A stretch of DNA of 64,000 nucleotides from Thermococcus sp. M39 (GCF_012027325.1 NZ_SNUG01000001.1:310001-374000); one strand, 5' to 3'; shown: positions 26,324 through 35,508, counted from the first letter of the stretch. The notes: a model not told the origin generated them from the sequence alone. A program made the numbers and translations.

Positions 26324-26375
26324 TTTTAGCCACCTCATGGAAGTAGAGGGGACTAAGCCCCCGACATCTTAACTA

Positions 26376-26400
26376 TTTACAAAGTTAAACATTATATATT
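26376..26400 (-). promoter_or_regulatory. TAXI operon promoter
   Basis: AATATATAAT (26391-26400 on the minus strand) is the TATA box and is identical to the one before the aminomutase gene. TTTACAAAGTTAAA (26376-26389) lies directly downstream and could be a second weak regulator site. Confidence 0.5.
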
Positions 26401-26418
26401 TTTTGTTCTTTTGGAGGA

Positions 26419-26434
26419 TTTACATACAAGTAAA
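26419..26434. promoter_or_regulatory. Putative operator TTTACATACAAGTAAA upstream of the TAXI operon
   Basis: A 16-bp imperfect palindrome, 18 bp upstream of the TATA box. It matches the perfect palindrome before the neighbouring aminomutase gene at 12 of 16 positions. The position, upstream of BRE/TATA, suits an activator; whether it binds a protein is untested. Confidence 0.45.
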
Positions 26435-26464
26435 CAAATGAAAGGGTGAAAGGGCGAAAATTTT

Positions 26465-28378
26465 TCAGTAGTAGTACCAGATTGTCCAATAGTCATTGGG
26501 GTCTTCGCCAATGCTCTCAAGGTATTCAAGGTATTCCTTGATTGGCACATCTGGATATGTATAAAGCTTGGTTTCGCTGATACCCTTCTCCCATGGGTGC
26601 ATGAGATAGATCCTGCTACCATCTGGTCTTATTCCGACTAATTCTCTGTCCTGCCATGCCCTCAAGTGATTCTTACCCATTCTTGGGACATTAAAGACGG
26701 GTTCATCTGGTCTGAACTGTCCAGGCAATAATCTTGCCTCTTCTTTTCTCTCTTGAACAACTCTCGCAATTGGGACGAGGTAGTCCTTCTGCTCAATCTT
26801 ACCCTTTGGATAGAAGGTGTAGTATGGGTCAATTCCTATTTTTCTCAGTGCAATTCTCAATGCGACATTTTCAAATCTCCTGCTAACATTTCTCTGGTAA
26901 ACTAGCTGATTGTAGATGTAGATTCCTTGTCTCCTAATCTTGTATGCTGCCTCAGCCATTTCGGGTGTTACTTCATAAGCTGTTTCAACGTGAGTTGAAA
27001 TTGAAACATTCCTTTTTCCTGGCTCAATATAGCTTCCAAGAATTTCTGCTAAGTTGTCGGTAATTCTCATAGGAACTGTCACAAAGATTCTGCTTCCCCA
27101 CCTGATGTTAACAACATGATCGAACTCTGAAAGTCTGCTCATAATTTTGTCAATTATCTTGTCACTTAGAGCTAAGGGATCTCCACCAGTAATGAGGACA
27201 TCAAGCATTGATTCATGCTCTGCAAACCATTCCAATGCTGCTTCAATTTTGTCCCATCCTGGGAATGAGCCTGCCATAAATGGCTCGAGGACTTCCCAGT
27301 TTCTCTGACAATAAACGCATATCTGTGGGCATGTGTCATAGGCTTTGAGAATTGCTATCGTAACGTATCTCCTTGTAACGAGATCAATTGGTGAAGTATC
27401 GTGCTCACCCATGAAATCAAAGTAGTATTCCCTATCTTCCCTGTGCTGGAGCATGTTTGAGATATACCATGCGGGAGGCATGACTTGTCTTCTTACGTGC
27501 CTGTCATATTTGTATGGCTCGTCGAAGTCCCACAGATTGAGGTAATAGGGGGTAATGCCCCAAGGAATGTGGTATTTAACTGCCAATTCCACCTGCTTTA
27601 GATCTTCCTCTGGAACTTTAACGATTCCAAGTTCATTTAGTTCTCTAAGAGTCTCAAGGCCCTTTTCTCTCTTTAATACATGGGAGAACTGCCATCTGTA
27701 ATCGAACCACTCGTCCTCTGTTATACCCCAGTATTCCATTAGCTTCTCTCTCTGCTTCTTTCTCTTTTCGATGATATGCTTATCAAGACCGCTTGGGTAT
27801 TTCTTAAGGTAGCCTTTAATGTATTCCCACACTTTGTCGAGATACTCGGACCTCATTAATGCTGCCTTTCTTCCCTTTATCTTGCTGAAGTCAACGAATT
27901 TAATTCCGGCAGCTTCTAACTTTGGTCCAAGCCAGCCTTTTGAGTATCCAGTTACACCAGCCATAGCTTTGAAGAGATGCTTAAACTCCTCCACAAAGCC
28001 TTCTGTGATTATGCTTAGAACTCTCTCATCTCCTTTTGTTGCCTTCCAGAGGTATTCAAGGGTTGAGAATCCAGCGGCTTTTTCACCATATTCGGAGATT
28101 ATGTTTAAGAACACATTTATTGCTTCAATGGCAAGCCATCTGTCTATGGCATCAACTTTGATTTCACCGTTCTTATACTTCCACAGCAAATCTTCAGCAA
28201 ACTTCCTGAGTCTTTCTCTTGCCTCTTCAAGTGTTTCACTGGTGAGCAGGATTTCCTTAACTTCGGGAAGAGGTTCAAATATCTTTAGAAAATCTTCATG
28301 CTTAACTCCTTGCTTTAATCCCCAAGGGGACTCTTCAACATTAAATGTTGAAATAGCACTCTCCATCTGCTTTTCCAT
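26465..28378 (-). CDS. kamA: Lysine 2,3-aminomutase family radical SAM protein, long form
   Basis: Radical SAM/PLP enzyme of the KamA family, which converts lysine to beta-lysine, or glutamate to beta-glutamate, in relatives. The cluster-binding motif CPQICVYC (C-x3-C-x2-C) is at about residue 349, followed by MLDVLITGGDPLALSD and the SISTHVETAYEVTPE segment. The 637-residue length exceeds the usual ~400; about 220 extra N-terminal residues are helical and of unknown role. GAGGTGG lies upstream of ATG 28378. The neighbouring TAXI importer and similar operators suggest joint control and a shared amino acid pathway. The exact substrate is inferred. Confidence 0.85.
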   Translation of the reverse strand: MEKQMESAISTFNVEESPWGLKQGVKHEDFLKIFEPLPEVKEILLTSETLEEARERLRKFAEDLLWKYKNGEIKVDAIDRWLAIEAINVFLNIISEYGEKAAGFSTLEYLWKATKGDERVLSIITEGFVEEFKHLFKAMAGVTGYSKGWLGPKLEAAGIKFVDFSKIKGRKAALMRSEYLDKVWEYIKGYLKKYPSGLDKHIIEKRKKQREKLMEYWGITEDEWFDYRWQFSHVLKREKGLETLRELNELGIVKVPEEDLKQVELAVKYHIPWGITPYYLNLWDFDEPYKYDRHVRRQVMPPAWYISNMLQHREDREYYFDFMGEHDTSPIDLVTRRYVTIAILKAYDTCPQICVYCQRNWEVLEPFMAGSFPGWDKIEAALEWFAEHESMLDVLITGGDPLALSDKIIDKIMSRLSEFDHVVNIRWGSRIFVTVPMRITDNLAEILGSYIEPGKRNVSISTHVETAYEVTPEMAEAAYKIRRQGIYIYNQLVYQRNVSRRFENVALRIALRKIGIDPYYTFYPKGKIEQKDYLVPIARVVQERKEEARLLPGQFRPDEPVFNVPRMGKNHLRAWQDRELVGIRPDGSRIYLMHPWEKGISETKLYTYPDVPIKEYLEYLESIGEDPNDYWTIWYYY

Positions 28379-28484
28379 ACATACCACCTCTGTGCCCATA
28401 TGTGGGCGTTAGTACCTCTCAGATCATCGTTGTACATCTTACATCATTGAGGTGAGTTTACAGATGTTAGTGGATGTCTGTAGT

Positions 28485-28499
28485 ATTATATATTTTGCG
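28485..28499 (-). promoter_or_regulatory. kamA promoter
   Basis: CGCAA (BRE) followed by AATATATAAT (TATA, 28485-28494) on the minus strand. The predicted start is near 28460, giving an 80-nt leader. This leader contains an inverted repeat with arms TACAGA at 28459-28464 and TCTGTA at 28477-28482. Confidence 0.5.
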
Positions 28500-28515
28500 T
28501 TTACAAGCTTGTAAA
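28500..28515. promoter_or_regulatory. Perfect palindromic operator TTTACAAGCTTGTAAA
   Basis: A perfect 16-bp palindrome abutting the BRE of the kamA promoter. Further TTACAAAT half-sites follow toward 28640 (near 28519, 28559 and 28634). A protein dimer bound here would contact the initiation complex directly. The same TTTAC...GTAAA layout is found upstream of the TAXI operon. Confidence 0.6.
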
Positions 28516-28746
28516 ACATTACAAATTTCAAGTTTGAGATTGAATATAACGAAAAAATTTTACAAATTTGGACATTTTATTCTAAGAATTTGCTGAACAT
28601 TTCAAAAATACCTAGCTCATTAGCTAGATAAACTTTACAAATATAAACATAGCATAAACATAGTTGGGCAGCCTCTCCTTTAACATTATGGGTGCCCACA
28701 AAAACCTTTAATATCCAAATATTTGCAGTTTTTTGGAGGTGTTAAA
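28516..28746. other. Intergenic region between kamA and dtdA
   Basis: AT-rich DNA with several TTACAAAT half-sites. TGGGCA and TGCCCA arms (near 28666 and 28692) form an inverted repeat, and AACCTTTAATATCC near 28704 is the probable dtdA promoter. No protein gene or guide RNA pattern is visible. Confidence 0.45.
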
Positions 28747-29565
28747 GTGAAGATCATAATGACGACTAAAGTTGATTTAGCTTCGATGAATATAAAGCAA
28801 AAATTAATTGAAAACTTTGGATTTGAGAAGAGCGATTTAAAATTTGATGGCAACACGGTATATAAAAATGGAGACATTTGGATCCTCACAACAAATCAAG
28901 AGATGATATATTATGATTATCTAGACAAAGAGATTGAAAAACAGCTGAAGGTTAAGCCAGAACTTATTATCTTTGCTTCAAGACATTCGAGCAAACAAAA
29001 ATTGCCGGCTTTAACTACTCACGTTACTGGAAACTGGGGAAAAGCTATGTATGGCGGAAAAGATAACAGCCTAGCGATAGCTCAGCCAAGTGCGATGAAA
29101 TTAGCGTTGATGAAGATGAATGAGTTGAATGATTTGGGCTGGACGGTTTGTTATGAGGCTACACATCACGGACCGAGTAAGCTTGATGTTCCTTCACTTT
29201 TCATTGAAATTGGCTCAAGCGAGGAAGAATGGGTAAATGATAGGGCCGGGGAAATTTTGGCAGAGACGATAATGTATGTCATAGGCAATTATCAAAGGGC
29301 TAATTTTAAAGTTGCTATTGGAATTGGTGGGGGGCATTATGCTCCAAAGCAGACAAAAGTTGCGCTGAATTCTGACATAGCTTTCTCCCACATTGCAGCA
29401 AAGTATGCTCATCCAATCTCCAGAGATATGCTTCTAAAGGCTATTGAGAGAACAGCTGAAAAGGTTGAGGCAATATACGTAGATTGGAAAGGCAGCAAAG
29501 GAGAAACTAGACAGTTGGCCAAATCTTTAGCGGAGGAACTTGGATTGGAGTTTATTAAGGATTGA
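28747..29565 (+). CDS. dtdA: D-aminoacyl-tRNA deacylase
   Basis: Archaeal DtdA (DTD2/GEK1 family), a zinc enzyme that hydrolyses D-amino acids from tRNA and so proofreads chirality. The 272 residues include [51 protein letters not shown] and [11 protein letters not shown], which supply the His and acidic residues characteristic of the family. GGAGGTG gives 5-nt spacing to GTG 28747. It is monocistronic between kamA and ftsZ. Confidence 0.93.
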   Translation: MKIIMTTKVDLASMNIKQKLIENFGFEKSDLKFDGNTVYKNGDIWILTTNQEMIYYDYLDKEIEKQLKVKPELIIFASRHSSKQKLPALTTHVTGNWGKAMYGGKDNSLAIAQPSAMKLALMKMNELNDLGWTVCYEATHHGPSKLDVPSLFIEIGSSEEEWVNDRAGEILAETIMYVIGNYQRANFKVAIGIGGGHYAPKQTKVALNSDIAFSHIAAKYAHPISRDMLLKAIERTAEKVEAIYVDWKGSKGETRQLAKSLAEELGLEFIKD

Positions 29566-29620
29566 TCCAGCAGAAACCTTTATAGCATTCCACTTAAAAT
29601 TTAAAAGCGGACTGTGGAAC

Positions 29621-29638
29621 TTAGCTAAAATTTATATA
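29621..29638 (+). promoter_or_regulatory. ftsZ promoter
   Basis: TTAGCTAAAA followed by TTTATATA is a good BRE/TATA element. Transcription would start near 29660, about 35 nt before the ftsZ ATG. Confidence 0.5.
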
Positions 29639-29695
29639 TTGTTTTAAACTAAAGGATTTACTAGGTGTTAAATTGTTTCCCCGGAGGGTGAAAAA

Positions 29696-30817
29696 ATGCT
29701 AAAGTTAATTGAAAATGCGATAGAAAGAACTTCCCAGGAAGTAAGCAAGGTAAATGAAGTGCAGGCTCCTCAGACAGATATCGATGAGGAGCTTAGAAGA
29801 ATTTTGGAGCAGATACAGGCAAAAATCTATGTCGTTGGTGTCGGCGGTGCTGGTTGTAATACAATCAACAGAATGATGGAAGTTGGTATCCAAGGTGCTA
29901 GGGTCATTGCAATCAACACTGATGCTCAAGATTTGCTCAAAGTTAAAGCCCACAAAAAGATACTCATAGGAAAGGAACTAACTAGAGGATTGGGTGCTGG
30001 AAACAACCCTAAAATTGGTGAAGAAGCAGCAAAAGAAAGTGAACGAGATATTAGAGATGCTCTCGAAGGAGCAGATATGGTTTTTATCACATGCGGTCTT
30101 GGTGGTGGAACTGGAACCGGTGCAGCCCCAGTAGTTGCTGAACTGGCAAAGAAGATGGGTGCTCTAACAGTTTCTGTCGTCACGCTACCATTCACAGTTG
30201 AGGGCATTAGAAGAATCAAGAACGCCGAATACGGTCTTGAGAGACTCAGGAAGAACAGCGACACTGTCATAGTTATACCAAATGACAAGCTCATGGAAGT
30301 AGCTCCTAACTTACCAATTCACTTAGCATTTAAAGTCGCTGATGAAATCCTCGTCCAGGCCGTTAAGGGCATCACAGAACTCATCACCAAGCCAGGCCTG
30401 GTTAACCTTGACTTCAACGACGTCAGAGCAGTCATGAAGGATGGCGGTGTCGCTATGATAGGTATTGGAGAAAGCGACAGCGAGAAGAGAGCCCTTGAAG
30501 CTGCGACACAAGCTTTGAACAGTCCGTTACTCGATGTTGATATCAGCGGTGCTAAGGGGGCATTGATAAGCATCTCTGGAAGCGACGTTAAGCTTGAAGA
30601 GGCACAGCAGATAATTGAGCTTGTTACAAGCAAGCTTGATCCAGAGGCACAAGTAATCTGGGGAATCCAGCTTGATGAGGAACTTGGCAAGACCATAAGA
30701 GTTATGGTTGTTGTTACTGGTGTAAGTTCTCCGTATGCTGTTTCAGAAGAAGAACCAACGTATTCATTTGAGGAAAGTGAAAAGAAAGTTATTCACCTTG
30801 ATTTAGAGGAGCTTTGA
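29696..30817 (+). CDS. ftsZ: Cell division protein FtsZ
   Basis: Tubulin-like GTPase that forms the archaeal division ring with SepF. The 373 residues contain the nucleotide-binding start [15 protein letters not shown] near 46-60, the tubulin signature GGGTGTG at 136-142, and the T7-loop [11 protein letters not shown], which completes the GTPase site of the next subunit. The N-terminal 40 residues are an extension typical of archaeal FtsZ1, and the C-terminal tail ends with [11 protein letters not shown], a likely membrane-tether contact. GGAGGGTGA precedes ATG 29696. Confidence 0.97.
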   Translation: MLKLIENAIERTSQEVSKVNEVQAPQTDIDEELRRILEQIQAKIYVVGVGGAGCNTINRMMEVGIQGARVIAINTDAQDLLKVKAHKKILIGKELTRGLGAGNNPKIGEEAAKESERDIRDALEGADMVFITCGLGGGTGTGAAPVVAELAKKMGALTVSVVTLPFTVEGIRRIKNAEYGLERLRKNSDTVIVIPNDKLMEVAPNLPIHLAFKVADEILVQAVKGITELITKPGLVNLDFNDVRAVMKDGGVAMIGIGESDSEKRALEAATQALNSPLLDVDISGAKGALISISGSDVKLEEAQQIIELVTSKLDPEAQVIWGIQLDEELGKTIRVMVVVTGVSSPYAVSEEEPTYSFEESEKKVIHLDLEEL

Positions 30818-30856
30818 ACTCTCTTTTTATCCTATATCCTAAGCTCCACCCTAAAC

Positions 30857-30864
30857 TTTTAAAA
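30857..30864 (+). promoter_or_regulatory. secE-spt5-rpl11 promoter
   Basis: CTAAAC followed by TTTTAAAA matches an archaeal BRE/TATA pair; transcription should start near 30888, about 20 nt before the secE start codon. Confidence 0.45.
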
Positions 30865-30908
30865 CCTTAACTCCCACCTAAGATTAACAAACCAGCGAGG
30901 TGTTAGAT

Positions 30909-31100
30909 GTGCCAGCAGAGGGATACATGGAAAAGCTTAAAAACTTCTTATCAGAGACCAAAAGGGTTTTATTAGTCACAAAAAAACCGAGCGGCAAAGA
31001 GTATAAGATGGCTGCAAAGATTACTGGCCTTGGAATAATACTAATTGGCTTAATTGGGATGGTTATCCGTATTATAGGTACCTTGATAACAGGTCAATGA
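30909..31100 (+). CDS. secE: Protein translocase subunit SecE (Sss1/Sec61-gamma)
   Basis: A 63-residue tail-anchored subunit of the SecYEbeta channel. It has an amphipathic helix, [32 protein letters not shown], then one membrane helix, [29 protein letters not shown] lies 6 nt before GTG 30909 (MPAEGYMEK). It overlaps nothing but heads the conserved secE-spt5-rpl11-rpl1-rpl10-rpl12 cluster. Confidence 0.92.
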   Translation: MPAEGYMEKLKNFLSETKRVLLVTKKPSGKEYKMAAKITGLGIILIGLIGMVIRIIGTLITGQ

Positions 31101-31117
31101 CCTTTTTGGTGGTAAAG

Positions 31118-31576
31118 ATGAGTGACAGCAAAATATTTGCAGTAAGGGTTACAGTAGGTCAGGAAGAAACAACAGCTAGGTTAGTTTACAGCAAAGCAAA
31201 AACATACAATCTGCCAATTTATGCCATATTAACTCCTTCGAAGGTTAAGGGATACATTTTTATTGAAGCACCTAGCAAGAGTGCAGTTGATGAGGCCATA
31301 AGAGGAATAAGACATGCAAGAGGAACTCTCCCGGGAGACGTTTCGTTCAGCGAGATTGAGCATTTCCTTGAGGAGAAGCCAGCTGTCAGTGGCTTCGAGC
31401 CGGGAGACATAGTTGAGCTCATTGCTGGCCCATTCAAAGGAGAAAAAGCTAAGGTCGTTAGGGTTGATGAAGCAAAGGATGAAATTGTCGTTGAGCTCAT
31501 CGGTGCAATAGTTCCAATCCCCGTTACAGTTAGAGGTGAATACGTTAGACTTATAAGCAAACGGTCAAAGGAGTAA
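31118..31576 (+). CDS. spt5: Transcription elongation factor Spt5
   Basis: Archaeal Spt5/NusG, which with Spt4 clamps RNA polymerase on DNA and promotes elongation. The 152 residues have an NGN domain ([34 protein letters not shown]) and a C-terminal KOW domain ([36 protein letters not shown]). GGTGGT precedes ATG 31118. It is the second gene of the secE operon. Confidence 0.96.
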   Translation: MSDSKIFAVRVTVGQEETTARLVYSKAKTYNLPIYAILTPSKVKGYIFIEAPSKSAVDEAIRGIRHARGTLPGDVSFSEIEHFLEEKPAVSGFEPGDIVELIAGPFKGEKAKVVRVDEAKDEIVVELIGAIVPIPVTVRGEYVRLISKRSKE

Positions 31577-31589
31577 AGGGGTGAAGAGA

Positions 31590-32084
31590 ATGCCAAAGCA
31601 AGTTGTTGAGGTGTTAGTTGAGGGTGGTAAAGCTACTCCCGGTCCTCCACTCGGTCCAGCTATTGGTCCACTTGGATTAAACGTTAAGCTTGTCGTTGAC
31701 AAAATAAATGAGGCAACAAAGGACTTTGCAGGAATGCAAGTGCCGGTGAAGATTATCGTTGATCCAGTGACAAAGCAGTTTGAGATTGAAGTCGGTACAC
31801 CACCAGTTAGCCAGCTTATTAAGAAGGAGCTTGGACTTGAAAAAGGTTCAGGTGAACCAGGGAGAAACATTGTTGGTAACTTGACAATGGAGCAAGTTAT
31901 AAAGATAGCAAAGGCTAAGAAGCAACAAATGCTTGCCGCAGACCTCAAAGCAGCGGCAAAAGAAGTGATAGGAACAGCTTTAAGCATGGGAGTTACAGTT
32001 GAGGGCAAAGACCCAAGGGTTGTGCAGAAGGAGATTGATGAGGGAGTTTACGACGAGATATTTGCAAAGGCTGAGGAGAGCTGA
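31590..32084 (+). CDS. rpl11: 50S ribosomal protein L11
   Basis: L11 (uL11) binds the GTPase centre of 23S rRNA at the base of the L10-L12 stalk. The 164 residues include [28 protein letters not shown] and the C-terminal rRNA-binding domain [27 protein letters not shown] precedes ATG 31590, while the GTG at 31581 is part of that site. The next gene, L1, has its own promoter at the end of this gene. Confidence 0.96.
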   Translation: MPKQVVEVLVEGGKATPGPPLGPAIGPLGLNVKLVVDKINEATKDFAGMQVPVKIIVDPVTKQFEIEVGTPPVSQLIKKELGLEKGSGEPGRNIVGNLTMEQVIKIAKAKKQQMLAADLKAAAKEVIGTALSMGVTVEGKDPRVVQKEIDEGVYDEIFAKAEES

Positions 32085-32090
32085 TTTAGG

Positions 32091-32105
32091 AGAAAAGTTT
32101 AAAAG
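32091..32105 (+). promoter_or_regulatory. rpl1-rpl10-rpl12 promoter
   Basis: AGAAAAG followed by TTTAAAAG (TATA at 32098-32105) begins within the short region after rpl11. Transcription would start near 32128, leaving a leader of about 44 nt before rpl1 that would let the three stalk genes be expressed independently. Confidence 0.5.
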
Positions 32106-32171
32106 CTCCTCTTTTTACGAAATTTTGATTTTTCAATTTAGTTTAAATAAAAAAGATTGGAGGTCAGAAAA

Positions 32172-32822
32172 ATGGCCTTTGACAGGCAAAAAATCGTGGA
32201 AGCGGTGAAGGAGGCTAAAGCCCGGGCTAAGCCGCGTAACTTCACACAGACCGTCGAAGTGGCAGTAAACCTCAAGGATGTTGATCTTAGGAAGCCTGAG
32301 AATAGGTTTAAGCTTGAGGTTGTTCTGCCGCACGGTAGAGGGAAGGACGTGAAGATCGCGGTCATCGCTGATGGTGCCGTTGCTGAGGCGGCTAAAAAGC
32401 TCGGGCTTGATGTTATTAGTGGTGAGCAGCTCGAGGAGATAGCTAAGAGTCCAAGGGAAGCAAGAAAGCTGGCTAAGAAGTACGACTTCTTCATTGCTGC
32501 AGCACCATTGATGCCAAAGATTGGTAGATATTTGGGTAGGTACTTAGGTCCAAGAAACAAGATGCCAGTGGTTGTTCCACCAACAATGACAAACTTAGAG
32601 CCAATTGTTAACAAGCTCAAGAAGACTGTAAGAATACAACTCAAGAACAATCCAGTCGTTCATGCACCTGTTGGAACTGAAAAGATGAGCGACGAGGAAT
32701 TGGCAGAGAACATTGAAACAGTCCTCAATGCAATCATTGGTAAGCTTGAGAGAGGAGAGAACCAAGTCAAGTCAGTGTACGTTAAGACAACAATGGGTCC
32801 AGCTGTAAAGGTGGAGGGGTGA
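32172..32822 (+). CDS. rpl1: 50S ribosomal protein L1
   Basis: L1 (uL1) forms the mobile L1 stalk and controls its own mRNA in methanogens. The 216 residues include [30 protein letters not shown] and [18 protein letters not shown], typical of archaeal L1. GGAGGTC is 6 nt before ATG 32172. A GC-rich folded segment lies 30 nt inside the coding sequence and uses codons CGG and CGT, rare elsewhere in the window, which suggests RNA-level constraint. It leads the L1-L10-L12 operon. Confidence 0.96.
   Translation: MAFDRQKIVEAVKEAKARAKPRNFTQTVEVAVNLKDVDLRKPENRFKLEVVLPHGRGKDVKIAVIADGAVAEAAKKLGLDVISGEQLEEIAKSPREARKLAKKYDFFIAAAPLMPKIGRYLGRYLGPRNKMPVVVPPTMTNLEPIVNKLKKTVRIQLKNNPVVHAPVGTEKMSDEELAENIETVLNAIIGKLERGENQVKSVYVKTTMGPAVKVEG
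32202..32236 (+). promoter_or_regulatory. Probable L1 autoregulatory RNA hairpin inside rpl1
   Basis: GCGG (32202-32205) can pair with CCGC (32232-32235), and GGC/GCC and GGCT/AGCC pairs form inside. In Methanococcus vannielii the L1 mRNA target lies about 30 nt after the start codon, the same distance as here. The fold is visible; the binding function is inferred. Confidence 0.55.
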
Positions 32823-32827
32823 GGTAA

Positions 32828-33847
32828 ATGGCTCACGTCGCTGAATGGAAGAAGAAGGAAGTAGAAAGGCTTGCTGAGATTATCAAGAGTCACCCAGTAG
32901 TAGCATTGGTCGACGTCGCCGGAGTGCCAGCTTATCCTCTCTCAAAGATGAGAGAAAAGCTTAGAGGAAAAGCGTTGCTTAGAGTCTCAAGAAACACACT
33001 CATCGAGCTTGCAATCAAGAAAGCAGCAAAAGAACTTGGAAAGCCAGAGTTGGAGAAGCTCGCTGATTACATTCAAGGCGGAGCTGCAATCCTCGCAACT
33101 GATATGAACCCATTCAAGCTCTACAAGCTCCTTGAGGAGAGCAAAACTCCAGCTCCTGCCAAGCCCGGCGTTCCAGTTCCGAGAGATGTTGTTGTTCCAG
33201 CTGGTCCAACTCCACTGTCACCAGGTCCAGTTGTCGGTGAGATGCAGGCTTTAGGAATTCCAGCCAGGATTGAGAGAGGTAAGGTTACAATCCAAAAGGA
33301 CACAGTTGTTTTAAAGGCTGGGGAGATTATTACCCCACAATTGGCAAACATCCTTAACAAGCTTGGCATTGAACCTCTTGAAGTCGGTCTTAACTTGTTG
33401 GCAGCTTATGAGGATGGAATTATATACACACCAGAAGTCCTTGCAATTGATGAGGAAGAATACATAAACATGCTCCAACAGGCTTACATGCATGCATTCA
33501 ACTTGTCAGTTAACATAGCATATCCAACAGCCCAGACAATCGAGGCAATTATCCAAAAAGCATTCCTCAACGCAAAGAGCGTTGCTGTGGAGGCTGGATA
33601 CATCACAAAAGAAACTGCTGGAGACATATTTGGCAAGGCATTCAGAGTTGCTTTGCTCATAGCACAGCAGTTGCCAGAGGAGTTGCTTGATGAGAAAACC
33701 AAAGAGCTTTTAAACCAACAAGCTCAATTAGCAGTTGCCGCTCAACCTCAGCCAGAAGAGGAGAAAGTTGAAGAGGTTGAGGAGGAAGAAGAGGAAGAGC
33801 CATCTGAGGAAGAGGCCCTCGCTGGATTGGGGGCATTGTTTGGTTGA
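32828..33847 (+). CDS. rpl10: 50S ribosomal protein L10 (P0)
   Basis: Base of the ribosomal stalk (uL10/P0), 339 residues, that anchors L12 dimers. It has the N-terminal rRNA-binding domain ([33 protein letters not shown]), then archaeal helices that bind L12 dimers, and an acidic tail ending [12 protein letters not shown] that matches L12 and recruits elongation factors. GTGAGGT lies just before ATG 32828. It follows L1 by 5 nt. Confidence 0.96.
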   Translation: MAHVAEWKKKEVERLAEIIKSHPVVALVDVAGVPAYPLSKMREKLRGKALLRVSRNTLIELAIKKAAKELGKPELEKLADYIQGGAAILATDMNPFKLYKLLEESKTPAPAKPGVPVPRDVVVPAGPTPLSPGPVVGEMQALGIPARIERGKVTIQKDTVVLKAGEIITPQLANILNKLGIEPLEVGLNLLAAYEDGIIYTPEVLAIDEEEYINMLQQAYMHAFNLSVNIAYPTAQTIEAIIQKAFLNAKSVAVEAGYITKETAGDIFGKAFRVALLIAQQLPEELLDEKTKELLNQQAQLAVAAQPQPEEEKVEEVEEEEEEEPSEEEALAGLGALFG

Positions 33848-33895
33848 CGCGCATCTAATAATTGAAAACTAAAGCTAATTTGGAGGTGTAAGGAG

Positions 33896-34210
33896 ATGGA
33901 GTATGTATACGCTGCTTTATTGTTACACGCCGCTGGAAAGGAGATAACTGAGGAGAACCTTAAGGCTGTGTTGGAGGCTGCTGGAGTTACCCCAGACGAG
34001 GCAAGAATCAAGGCATTGGTTGCTGCACTTGAGGGAGTTAACATCGACGAGGTCATTGAAAAGGCCGCAATGCCAGTTGCAGTTGCTGCTGCACCGGCTG
34101 CTGCACCGGCTGCTGCTGAAGAAGCACCAGCTCAGGAAGAAGAGGAAGAGGAAGAAGAGGAAGTAAGCGAGGAAGAGGCTCTCGCTGGACTTGGAGCTCT
34201 CTTCGGCTGA
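33896..34210 (+). CDS. rpl12: 50S ribosomal protein L12 (P1)
   Basis: Stalk protein P1, 104 residues: a helical dimerisation domain ([30 protein letters not shown]), an Ala/Pro hinge, a Glu-rich stretch, and the factor-binding tail [12 protein letters not shown] shared with L10. GGAGGTGTAAGGAG precedes ATG 33896. It ends the L1 operon. Confidence 0.96.
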   Translation: MEYVYAALLLHAAGKEITEENLKAVLEAAGVTPDEARIKALVAALEGVNIDEVIEKAAMPVAVAAAPAAAPAAAEEAPAQEEEEEEEEEVSEEEALAGLGALFG

Positions 34211-34212
34211 AG

Positions 34213-34255
34213 TCTCTCTTTTTCCTTCATTCTATTCCTTCATTTCAAATTTTCT
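34213..34255 (+). terminator. Pyrimidine-rich terminator of the L1 operon
   Basis: The stop of rpl12 is followed by a long run of T and C (TCTCTCTTTTTCCTTCATTC and further T-rich blocks), consistent with termination of a highly expressed transcript. Confidence 0.45.
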
Positions 34256-34306
34256 CTTCAGCATAAAACTTATCTCCTTAAAGTGAATTTTCTCATAGGG
34301 ACTACT

Positions 34307-35058
34307 ATGAATGAAGTTCTGCCTCCAGATATTCAAAAGGAGGAAGAAAAAGGCATTGATGAATATCTTTCAGAGGGGTTTAACTTAGTTCTCTCGAATC
34401 CTAAGCTCTTGATTCCATTCATTGTCCCCTTGCTGGTTAATATTCTCTATGGAATTTATGTCCTTGAGCATTTCTTTATAGGGTGGTCTTTTGTTCCAAT
34501 AAGGCTCTCAGAGACTTCTATCTTGAATTGGGGACAATTTTTGATAGTGTCAATATTCGTGGCTATCATAATTATGGTGTTCATGCTGTGGGGAGTTGAG
34601 GTAGTTGCTTATTTTGTAGTGAAGGAGCGGAACATTTCTAAAGCACTGTTTTTTGGAGCAAAAAAGTTGCCAGTAACTTTTGTGAACTATATGATTCTTA
34701 TGGCAGTTATCTTTGTTCTCTTTGCTCCTATTTTAATTGTACGTTCTTTATGGTTTGTTCTCACTTATGCTATTTCAGTTGCTGTTTTAGTATCCCCATT
34801 GGTCTTTCTTCTGCCGCCGGCAATTGTAGAAAAAAGTTTTGCAGTAGTTGAAATCTTTGGACTCTATAAGAAAACTTTCAAAAAGAGCTTAATTCTGGGA
34901 CTTCTTTACTCTCTCGTCTCATCTGCAGTTAGCTCTTTAATTCCAATAGTTGGGGAACATTAAACACTGCCATTGTTGTTCTGGGATTCGTTGCTGTATA
35001 TTCGCTCCTCTATAGGGATTATAAGGAAAAAGAATCAGAGTTTCCTTCTTCTCTTTGA
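34307..35058 (+). pseudogene. Polytopic membrane protein with a frameshift in a G tract
   Basis: A likely six-helix membrane protein of unknown function: a soluble N-terminus (MNEVLPPDIQKEEEKGIDEYLSEG), then hydrophobic segments beginning LLIPFIVPLLVNILYGIYVL. The first frame stops at 34963 after IVGEH. In the next frame TAIVVLGFVAVYSLLYRDYKEKESEFPSSL continues to a TGA at 35056. One extra G in the GGGG run at 34952-34955 would give PIVGGTLNTAIVVLGF and restore the protein, so this is a recent mutation or sequencing error. The restored end overlaps the end of the opposing dcd gene. Confidence 0.68.
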
Positions 35059-35508
35059 TAGTGCTAGATGCTGGCTTCCTTGATAGTTCCCTCTGTAGGG
35101 CCTTGATGTTGGTGCCTCCAATCGGTGAAACACTATTTGGACGAATCTCTCGCTGTATTCAAGCTCAATTTCTTCGTTTGAGCCGTTAAAAATTCCCAGC
35201 GTTAAATTTCCATCCCAGCCCGGATCTACCCATGCAAAGCTTCCAATGAGTCCTTCTCTAGCCAGGGAGCTTCTCAGTCTCATCTCACCCATAATATCAT
35301 CTGGCAGCTTAATTCTCTCCAGAGTTAGAATTAGAGCGTATCCTTTGGGTGGAATAATGACTTTTCCTTCTTTTTCGACATCAATGAACTTTCCATTGAC
35401 CATGGCTTCCTTGCCGACTCTTAGGTCATACCCTGCGGGCTGAAGGGATTCCTCGCTGAACGGTTCAATTAGAATTTCTTTTCTGATTTTCCAATCTGGC
35501 AGTATCAT
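35035..35508 (-). CDS. dcd: dCTP deaminase
   Basis: Converts dCTP to dUTP (some relatives also hydrolyse dUTP), feeding thymidylate synthesis. The 157 residues have the trimeric dUTPase-like fold motifs SLQPAGYDLRVG, GEMRLRSSLAREGLIG (active-site Arg and Ser) and FAWVDPGWDGNLTLGIFNGS, with FVQIVFHRLE further on. GGTGATT precedes ATG 35508. Convergent with the membrane gene. Confidence 0.94.
   Translation of the reverse strand: MILPDWKIRKEILIEPFSEESLQPAGYDLRVGKEAMVNGKFIDVEKEGKVIIPPKGYALILTLERIKLPDDIMGEMRLRSSLAREGLIGSFAWVDPGWDGNLTLGIFNGSNEEIELEYSERFVQIVFHRLEAPTSRPYRGNYQGSQHLALSKRRRKL

Noticed and set aside
28400-28440. Possible C/D sRNA on the minus strand (ATGATG...GATGATCTGAG)
   Set aside because: Only one plausible D box and no second C'/D' pair at proper spacing.
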